From Spirochaetaceae bacterium (GTDB lineage Bacteria; Spirochaetota; Spirochaetia; Treponematales; Breznakiellaceae), in assembly GCA_031268255.1 (NCBI GenBank), contig JAIRXO010000203.1, forward strand, positions 1 through 9,504: a stretch of DNA of 9,504 nucleotides, in the 5' to 3' direction. This document shows, in pieces, positions 1 to 5,315 of this stretch. Numbering within the stretch: position 1 is the first letter of the stretch; every line of letters begins with the position of its first letter. The notes beneath the pieces were generated by a model. The model searched no databases, had not been told where the DNA came from, and saw only the letters and a list, made by a program, of their open reading frames with translations. Position numbers and translations under genes: made by a program.

Positions 1-124
1 GTCAAAAAGAATGCCTCTAAAAAAGATGATAACCCATCAGTTCACCCTGCGGGAACTGGAAGAAGGTATCCGGTTTATGCATTCTCAGGCAGCGGAAAAA
101 ATAAAAGGAATCGTCCTAGTGTAA
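1..124 (+). CDS. Medium-chain (zinc-type) dehydrogenase/reductase, C-terminal end only
   Basis: Partial gene cut by the left edge; codons are in phase with position 2 and end at TAA 122-124, giving about 40 C-terminal residues. The tail reads PLKKMITHQFTLRELEEGI, then RFMHSQAAEKIKGIVLV. This matches the C-terminus of medium-chain alcohol/polyol dehydrogenases (sorbitol or threonine dehydrogenase-like), where an 'ITH.F.L.E..EG...M' segment precedes a final beta strand of the form 'K.KG.V'. Such enzymes oxidise alcohols or polyols with NAD(P)+ in the cytoplasm. The catalytic zinc site and Rossmann fold lie outside the window, so substrate, cofactor and zinc content cannot be told. The gene runs opposite to the large minus-strand cluster that follows. 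Family assignment is fairly sure; anything finer is not supported. Confidence 0.7.
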   Translation, partial: SKRMPLKKMITHQFTLRELEEGIRFMHSQAAEKIKGIVLV

Positions 125-135
125 TCACCGTTTTA

Positions 136-237
136 GAAAGTTCCACCACTACGGCTCGTACCCTTTCAGTCATTCCCGTGGTGTATCTCATTTTTGAAAG
201 ATACCAGGAAAGGAAGGGGAAGAAGCAGCCCGGCTAA
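136..237 (+). pseudogene. Remnant of the C-terminus of an RND-type efflux permease
   Basis: The frame in phase with position 1 ends at TAA 235-237. Its last ~33 codons include TARTLSVIPVVYLIFER followed by a basic tail (YQERKGKKQPG). This strongly resembles the end of RND permeases (AcrB/MdtB/CusA-like), where the last transmembrane helix carries 'TL.V.PV.Y...E' before a short charged cytoplasmic tail. No start codon or preceding helix belongs with it: upstream of about 136 the same frame is only the shadow of the dehydrogenase gene ending at 124. I infer a truncated fragment left by deletion or recombination, joined just behind the dehydrogenase. Its stop overlaps the stop of the converging TPR gene. 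Similarity is by eye over roughly 25 residues, so chance resemblance is not excluded. Confidence 0.5.
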
Positions 238-1919
238 TAGCCCAGAATGTTCCGCAAATGGTGAATTTCCACCTGGACGGAAAGATTGTCAGGGTCAATT
301 TCTCCGGCGCGTTCCAGGGCTTTTCTGGCTTCCTGGTTTTTGCCGAGGGCAAGATTGATACGGGCCGTGCGGAGTTCCAGCCTGGCTCTTTCCGCTGTTC
401 CCGGCCCGCTGGCCGCGGACAGGGCCGCTTCGTAATACGAAAGTGCTTCCTGGGGTCCGCGGCGCGCTTCCCTGACCCTGCCGAGGTTGGCGTATATTCT
501 CCAGTCCGGGGAGGCTTTTGCCAGGCCGAGGAGCTGTTCTTCGCCGCTTTCCATCGAACCGTTGAGTATTAAAAGAAGGGCCTTATGGAGGGAAAGAGGC
601 GGGCTTTCAATATTGTTAAAACCGGCGTTCCTGAAGAGTATGGCTGTTTCGTCGTAGAGTCTTTGCAGGTCAAAGTAGAAGGCCCCCCATTCGTAAGCCG
701 CCGGTTCCTGAGGATAGGCGTTGATGAGCAGCCATGTTTCGGCGGCAAGCCGCGCCGGCTGGACCAGGTCCCGCTTCCGCTTGAGCGTTTCCAGACGCAG
801 GGGAAATTCCGCGTCCCCGTCCTGTATGGAAGCAATGCCTTCAAGCAGGGCAATCGCTTCGGGGGCCGGAAGGAGACGGCTGTAGCGCATAATGCCGTTG
901 ACGCTGCCGGGGTTCAGCATTAAAAGTTCTTCCAGATAGCTCCGGGCGGCCCGCGTATCGGTTTCCAGTACGCCGAGATTGTAAAGCGCCCTTTCGCGTA
1001 TCCGCAGGGGGACATCGTCTCCCGGAGAGAGGAGCAGCTTCCAGAGGTTTTTCGCGCCGTCAACGCTGCCGCCGAGGTACAGGGCATCGGCCTCTTTTGC
1101 TATGCTTTCGGGGTCGGTAAAGGGGGCGAGAAGGGCCGCCGCCCTGAGGGGATCGCCGTAATCGTAGATAAGCGCGGCTGTGGTTTTAAGGGTCTCTTCG
1201 CTGTTGTCCCCAGCGTTAAGGAGGGCCTCAAGCCGGGCCATGGCGCCGGGAATGTTTCCGCCCCGGATACGGAGCAGCACGCTGTTCACCGTCAGGAGTC
1301 CGCGCTCCGTCCCTCCGGTTTCGGCGGCGGCTATATCGAAGAGCCTTTCGGCGTCTGGTATGGCGGCGGCGGAGCGTATATCCGCGCATTCTCCGGCAAG
1401 CACCCTGAGGGCCAGGACGGCCAGGGCATGGGAGTCAGCCGGCAAGGTTCCGGCCAGAGCGCCGAGGCGGGTTTTAAGGGCCTCGTCGTCCTGCGTACCC
1501 CGCGCCTCTGATTCAAGGAGAAGGGACTCGGCGGCGGCGAGGGCGAGAGGTTCCGAGTAGGGAAAATCTTCCTGGGCCCTGAGGGCCGCGTCCCGGTACT
1601 GTTCGGTGAATTCAGGGTATTGGCGGGCGAGGATTCTCCGGCGCTTTAATACCGAAAGCCGCGAATCAACGCCAAGGGCTTTTTTTTCGAGTTCCGACAA
1701 AAGCGCGTCAAGCCGGTCAGGACGGGACTGTGCCGCGCCGGGGCCTGTATCAAATTCAATTAAAGCTCTGTAAAAGGGATCGGTTTCTTTTTGGGCCTTT
1801 GATTCTGTACCGTCAGGCGAAAGACCCATGACCGCAAGGAAGAGGAGGGCGGCGCTGATGATGACGGAAAAAACGAGGCCGGCGGCACATACAAAGGGAA
1901 GCAGCCCCCATTTTTTCAT
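234..1919 (-). CDS. Membrane-anchored tetratricopeptide-repeat (TPR) protein, 561 aa
   Basis: Residues 6-32 form one strongly hydrophobic segment after MKKWG, so the protein is probably anchored in the inner membrane with the rest outside the cytoplasm; there is no clear cleavage site or lipobox. The remainder is Ala/Leu-rich helical sequence typical of degenerate TPR solenoids. The clearest repeats are near residues 307-337 (ALYNLGVLE, ending in LNPGS), 473-503 (IYANLGRVREA, then ALSYYEAAL) and 511-545 (ARINLALGKNQEARKALERA, then IDPDN). TPRs bind protein partners; no catalytic motif is visible. The start is ATG at 1919, four-base ATGA overlap with the nusB stop, with GGAG seven bases upstream (1927-1930), so translation is likely coupled to nusB. 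It is the last gene of the cluster. Specific partner or role unknown; a link to envelope assembly beside the SurA-like protein is only a guess from position. Confidence 0.85.
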   Translation of the reverse strand: MKKWGLLPFVCAAGLVFSVIISAALLFLAVMGLSPDGTESKAQKETDPFYRALIEFDTGPGAAQSRPDRLDALLSELEKKALGVDSRLSVLKRRRILARQYPEFTEQYRDAALRAQEDFPYSEPLALAAAESLLLESEARGTQDDEALKTRLGALAGTLPADSHALAVLALRVLAGECADIRSAAAIPDAERLFDIAAAETGGTERGLLTVNSVLLRIRGGNIPGAMARLEALLNAGDNSEETLKTTAALIYDYGDPLRAAALLAPFTDPESIAKEADALYLGGSVDGAKNLWKLLLSPGDDVPLRIRERALYNLGVLETDTRAARSYLEELLMLNPGSVNGIMRYSRLLPAPEAIALLEGIASIQDGDAEFPLRLETLKRKRDLVQPARLAAETWLLINAYPQEPAAYEWGAFYFDLQRLYDETAILFRNAGFNNIESPPLSLHKALLLILNGSMESGEEQLLGLAKASPDWRIYANLGRVREARRGPQEALSYYEAALSAASGPGTAERARLELRTARINLALGKNQEARKALERAGEIDPDNLSVQVEIHHLRNILGY

Positions 1920-2389
1920 GGCGGCTCTCCGCTTTCGGAATTCTGTTCGTCCTGAATGGTTTTCCGTATACTGTCGAGAACTCCGTTGATAAAGCGGAAA
2001 GAATCATCGGTCCCGAATTCCTTGGAAATGTTTATGGCTTCGTCAATGACTATGGACGGGGGCATATCGGTCTGGAACAGCAGGGTATAGGCGCTCAGGC
2101 GGAGCAGCGCCAGGTCCACCCGGTTAAGGCGGGAAAAATCCCAGTTTTTAAGATGCGCCTTTATCATCTTGTCCACGGCCTTGATATTTTCTATGGTGCC
2201 GGTGATAAGGAGCCGGGAAAAATCCCTGGTACCGTCGTCCAGGGCGTCCCGTTTTTCGCTTTCAAGCCAGGAAAAATCAAATATTGTTTCGGGAACAAGA
2301 GGCGCGGGAGGGTCGCCTGGGTTACGGGACGCCTCCCAGGAGTAGAGGGCCTGGAAAGCCAGAATACGGCCTCTTCTCCGGGACGCCAT
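1916..2389 (-). CDS. nusB: Transcription antitermination factor NusB
   Basis: NusB binds boxA RNA together with NusE (ribosomal protein S10) and keeps RNA polymerase from terminating early in rRNA operons. The 157-residue length is near the family norm. Recognisable conserved parts: the basic N-terminus RRRGRILAFQALYSW (residues 4-18), which forms the RNA-binding face; KNWDFSRLNRVDLALLRL (about 81-98); the stretch 'PPSIVIDEAINISKEFG'; and the closing 'FINGVLDSI'. The start ATG at 2389-2387 shares one base with the stop of the upstream SurA-like gene (TAATG), and its own stop overlaps the TPR start (ATGA). I see no good Shine-Dalgarno before it, so it probably depends on re-initiation from the upstream gene. 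The ~20-residue acidic/Pro insertion at residues 24-45 sits where family members vary in length. Confidence 0.96.
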   Translation of the reverse strand: MASRRRGRILAFQALYSWEASRNPGDPPAPLVPETIFDFSWLESEKRDALDDGTRDFSRLLITGTIENIKAVDKMIKAHLKNWDFSRLNRVDLALLRLSAYTLLFQTDMPPSIVIDEAINISKEFGTDDSFRFINGVLDSIRKTIQDEQNSESGEPP

Positions 2390-3432
2390 TAGAAGTTAAG
2401 GTAGTTTTCGAATATCTGGAAACTGTTGCCCTGGCGAAGCTCGGTTATAAGTTCCCTCTGGGCTGTCTCGAAAACCTGGGTCTGGCGCTCCTGGAGCAGG
2501 GTATTCGATATATAGTCCCTGACGGTAAGATTGGTCCCCGGCTGGGCTATATCGGTAAGTTCCAGATTTTTTTGTTCGAGGGTTTCGGTAATTTTGATTA
2601 TCATATACCCCCTGGGGCTTTCGATGATCCTTGATACTTCTCCCTGCCTGAGGGCAAAGGCCGAATTGACAAAATCCGCGCCCATGACCTGCTGGGCCTG
2701 GACATTGCGGGGTATGTAGCCCCCGTCGCCGCCCCGGTAGCTTGAGTTGGGCGCTCCGGCCCTGATAATGGCGTCGTCAAATCTCCCCGTATTGCCGCCT
2801 ATGTCCCGGAGCAGTTGTTCGGCCTGCGCTCTGGCCCTGGCGCTTTCCTCGGCATTGGCGCCGCCGGGTACCAGGATAAACGAAAACCGCACTGTTTCGG
2901 GCCTGATAAAAGTGGTCCTTGAGAGGCTGTAGGCACTGGCAATTTCAACCTCTGTCGGGGGGGAGATGCCCTCAAAGAGGTTCCGCTTTTTGTTGAGCAG
3001 GTACTTCTGTACCGTAGCCTGGCGCTTGAGCTGTTCCCTGAATCCGCTTACGTCAAGACCCGATTCGTTTCGCACAGCCTGTTCAAAATCGGCATCGCTG
3101 GGCGGATGTCCGATGTTCTGGGCGAGAATAGCCCTGAGCTGCTGAAGCTGCTGGTTCACCTCGGCATCACTGACAGAGACATTGTCCCGTTCGGCGGCCT
3201 GGAGGGCGAGCCTTTCGTTAATCATCACATCCAGAACCTGGCGCCTTTCCGCGGGGGTCAGCGCCCTGCCGGCGGTCTGTTCGGCGCGCTCGACCTCGGT
3301 ACGGAGCTGCTTGACCGTGATGGGTTCGCTCCGGGTAAGCCGCACTATGGCGACAGACTGGAGGTCAGACTGGGCAAAAACGCCGCCTGAGAGAATGCCC
3401 AAAAGGGCAAAAAATAATATTATTCGCTTCAT
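2389..3432 (-). CDS. SurA/PpiC-type periplasmic chaperone with parvulin-like domain
   Basis: 347 residues. A signal peptide spans about 1-20 (MKR, hydrophobic core, then GVFA|QS), so the protein is exported to the periplasm. Residues ~22-155 match the helical SurA N-terminal chaperone domain (including 'ERRQVLDVMINERLALQAA'). Residues ~178-283 match a parvulin (PpiC) domain: VRFSFILVPGG, GGDGGYIP, the 'FALRQGEVSRIIESPRGY' segment and MIIKITE. A C-terminal helical part (~300-335) follows. SurA-like proteins help outer-membrane proteins fold; parvulin domains isomerise X-Pro bonds. Here the two usual parvulin histidines (HIL and GYHIIK) are replaced by Phe184-type and Met277-type residues, so catalysis is doubtful and a pure chaperone role is likely (inference). 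The start is ATG 3432-3430 with AGAGG six bases upstream. It sits 35 bp after alaS and overlaps nusB by one base. Confidence 0.88.
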   Translation of the reverse strand: MKRIILFFALLGILSGGVFAQSDLQSVAIVRLTRSEPITVKQLRTEVERAEQTAGRALTPAERRQVLDVMINERLALQAAERDNVSVSDAEVNQQLQQLRAILAQNIGHPPSDADFEQAVRNESGLDVSGFREQLKRQATVQKYLLNKKRNLFEGISPPTEVEIASAYSLSRTTFIRPETVRFSFILVPGGANAEESARARAQAEQLLRDIGGNTGRFDDAIIRAGAPNSSYRGGDGGYIPRNVQAQQVMGADFVNSAFALRQGEVSRIIESPRGYMIIKITETLEQKNLELTDIAQPGTNLTVRDYISNTLLQERQTQVFETAQRELITELRQGNSFQIFENYLNF

Positions 3433-3438
3433 ATAATT

Positions 3439-3443
3439 CCTCT
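3439..3443 (-). promoter_or_regulatory. Ribosome binding site of the SurA-like gene
   Basis: On the minus strand AGAGG lies six bases before the ATG at 3432. It is the clearest Shine-Dalgarno in the cluster and fixes the start that gives a full signal peptide. Confidence 0.7.
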
Positions 3444-3446
3444 TTC

Positions 3447-3475
3447 ATTATAAGGATTTAGCAGGTTCTATTCCA
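3447..3475 (-). promoter_or_regulatory. Possible weak internal promoter before the SurA-like gene
   Basis: A perfect TATAAT hexamer occurs on the minus strand at 3452-3447, in the 35-bp gap after alaS. The -35 position 17 bp upstream reads TGGAAT, a poor match, and lies inside the alaS stop region. Transcription would begin only a few bases before the SurA-like start and its ribosome binding site would be nearly at the 5' end. It could be chance in a short AT-rich spacer. Confidence 0.25.
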
Positions 3476-5279
3476 GTACCGCCCTGATACGCCTGACCCC
3501 GGCGGAAGAAGATTGTTCCTTCTGGATTTTGAATTTGCCCATGACCCCGGTATGCTCCACATGGGGGCCGCCGCAGACTTCCTTGGAGAAAAAATCACTT
3601 GGCGATTTCCCCACGGTATAGACTTTGACCTGGTTCTCGTACTTTTCCCCGAAAAGGGCTATGGCCCCGGAACTTTTGGCGTCGTCAAGGCTCATCACCG
3701 TCATGGTTACCGGAAGGTCCTGCTCTATCGCCTTGTTGACAAGTTCCTCTACCTTTTGAATCTCTCCGGGGCTTAACGGGGCGGGGTGGGAAAAGTCAAA
3801 ACGCATACGCTCGGCGGTGATGTTGGAGCCTTTCTGGGCCACATGGTCCCCCAGAACCATACGCAGGGCCTTGTGGAGGAGATGGGTCGCGGTATGGTAT
3901 TTGACCGCCATTTCCCCCTGATCCCCCAGGCCGCCCTTAAAGACCTGGCCGCCCTGGGACCGGGAAAGTTCCTGGTGCTTTTTGAAGGCCTCGTCAAATT
4001 CTTCGCGTCTGACTTTCATCCCGTTTTCGGCGGCAAGCTCCTCGGTAAGCTCAATGGGGAAGCCGTAGGTGTCGTAGAGCTTAAAGGCCAGGCGGCCTGA
4101 CATGATTTTTTTCGGGTCCTTGAGAAGGTTGGGGAGTATCTTTTCAAATTCATGCTCGCCTTTTTGAAGGGTCTCAAGGAATTTCTTCTCCTCGCCGTCC
4201 AGTTCCTCGGTAATGCGGCTGTGGTTTTCTTCAAGTTCGGGATAGGCCCCCTTGAATTTTTCCACCACCGCCTTGGCTATGGGGGAGAGCATCAAGATGC
4301 CGTCCCCGCCTAAGCCCAGCTTGCGTCCGTGGCGCACCGCCCGGCGTATGAGGCGGCGGAGTACATATCCGGCGCCCACATTGGACGGGCTTACCCCTTT
4401 GTGGTCTCCCAGTATAAAGGTTGAAGATCGCACATGGTCGGCGATGATGCGCACGGAGCGGTCCTTTTCGGGATCGCTCCCGTACTGGTACGCGCCGCCC
4501 TGTTCTATAACCGCGATGACAGGCCTGAATATTTCCGTATCGTAGACCGACTTTTGTCCGTTGAGTATGGTAACGGTACGTTCTATACCCATACCCGTGT
4601 CAACGCACTTTCTGGCCAGGGACAGGTACTCGCCTTCGGCGTTTTTGTTATACTGCATGAACACGTCGTTCCAGATTTCGAGCCACTTGCCGCAGGAACA
4701 GCCGGGAGCGCAGTCAGGACCGCAGGGTTCCCTGCCCATGTCTATGAACATTTCGGAATCAGGGCCGCAGGGGCCGGTGTTTCCCGCAGGGCCCCACCAG
4801 TTGTCCTCCCGGGGACGGTAGCTGATGCGCTCTTCGGGTATGCCCAGACGCCGCCATACCGCGGCTGATTCGTCATCCCTGGGTATGGCGCCCTCGCCCT
4901 CAAAAACCGTAACGCCCAGCCTTTCCACCGGAATACCGAGCCATTTGGGGGAGGTAAGGAACTCATAGCTCATCTCGATGGCCCCTTCCTTAAAATAATC
5001 CCCCAGGGACCAGTTTCCCAGCATTTCGAAAAAGGTAAGATGACTCGGATCACCGACCGCGTCTATATCGCCGGTGCGTATACACTTCTGGTAATTGGTA
5101 AGCCTCGTCCCTGCCGGATGAGTTTCTCCCAGAAGGTAGGGGACAAGGGGATGCATCCCCGCGGTGGTAAACAGCACCGTAGGGTCATTGTCAGGAATCA
5201 GTGATTTACCCTGAATCCGCTCATGCCCCTTTGAGATGAAAAATTCAATGTATTTGGAGCGTAATTCGTCTGCAGTCAT
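3468..5279 (-). CDS. alaS: Alanine--tRNA ligase (AlaRS), short form lacking C-Ala domain
   Basis: Charges tRNA-Ala with alanine in the cytoplasm and clears mischarged Ser/Gly. The class II catalytic core is plain: residues ~5-110 (LFTTAGMHPLVPYLLG; TNYQKCIRTGDID; THFEML-like LTFFEMLGNWSLGDYF), 'NTGPCGPDSEMF' at 167-178, then the tRNA-recognition helices (GAGYVLRRLIRRAVRHG at ~302-318). The editing domain has HTATH (H462, H466) and CGGPH (C569, H573), the usual four metal-site residues, with Pro in place of the common Thr of CGGTH. The protein ends at 603 residues, right after editing, where typical AlaRS has about 870; the C-Ala domain is absent, and the beta-barrel segment normally before HxxxH is also missing. 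From memory, spirochaete AlaRS are short like this. An extra cluster C186, C190, C194, C196 may bind zinc. ATG at 5279; only GGAA close upstream. Second gene of the cluster. Confidence 0.97.
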   Translation of the reverse strand: MTADELRSKYIEFFISKGHERIQGKSLIPDNDPTVLFTTAGMHPLVPYLLGETHPAGTRLTNYQKCIRTGDIDAVGDPSHLTFFEMLGNWSLGDYFKEGAIEMSYEFLTSPKWLGIPVERLGVTVFEGEGAIPRDDESAAVWRRLGIPEERISYRPREDNWWGPAGNTGPCGPDSEMFIDMGREPCGPDCAPGCSCGKWLEIWNDVFMQYNKNAEGEYLSLARKCVDTGMGIERTVTILNGQKSVYDTEIFRPVIAVIEQGGAYQYGSDPEKDRSVRIIADHVRSSTFILGDHKGVSPSNVGAGYVLRRLIRRAVRHGRKLGLGGDGILMLSPIAKAVVEKFKGAYPELEENHSRITEELDGEEKKFLETLQKGEHEFEKILPNLLKDPKKIMSGRLAFKLYDTYGFPIELTEELAAENGMKVRREEFDEAFKKHQELSRSQGGQVFKGGLGDQGEMAVKYHTATHLLHKALRMVLGDHVAQKGSNITAERMRFDFSHPAPLSPGEIQKVEELVNKAIEQDLPVTMTVMSLDDAKSSGAIALFGEKYENQVKVYTVGKSPSDFFSKEVCGGPHVEHTGVMGKFKIQKEQSSSAGVRRIRAVLE

Positions 5280-5285
5280 GCTTCC

Positions 5286-5314
5286 ATAATACCAAAAAAA
5301 GGGGGAACAGTAAA
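5286..5314 (-). promoter_or_regulatory. Possible promoter for alaS
   Basis: On the minus strand TTTACT (5314-5309) is separated by 17 bp from TATTAT (5291-5286), four and five matches to the two sigma-70 hexamers. Transcription would start around the alaS ATG, giving a leaderless or nearly leaderless message, which fits the lack of a good Shine-Dalgarno there. The 36-bp gap to the upstream gene also allows plain read-through, so this is tentative. Confidence 0.3.
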
Positions 5315-5315
5315 G

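Noticed and set aside
144..183. Inverted repeat CACCAC/GTGGTG as a terminator for the minus-strand cluster
   Set aside because: Six-base stem with a 28-base loop and no T-run on either side; it also lies inside the RND-like coding remnant.
186..207. Imperfect hairpin around GGTATCT/AGATACACC after the TPR gene
   Set aside because: The stem is short and bulged, and no T-tract follows, so it does not support an intrinsic terminator.
5292..5308. C5T7 tract on the minus strand after the DUF4015 gene as a terminator
   Set aside because: No GC-rich stem precedes the T-run; it also falls within the spacer of the proposed alaS promoter.
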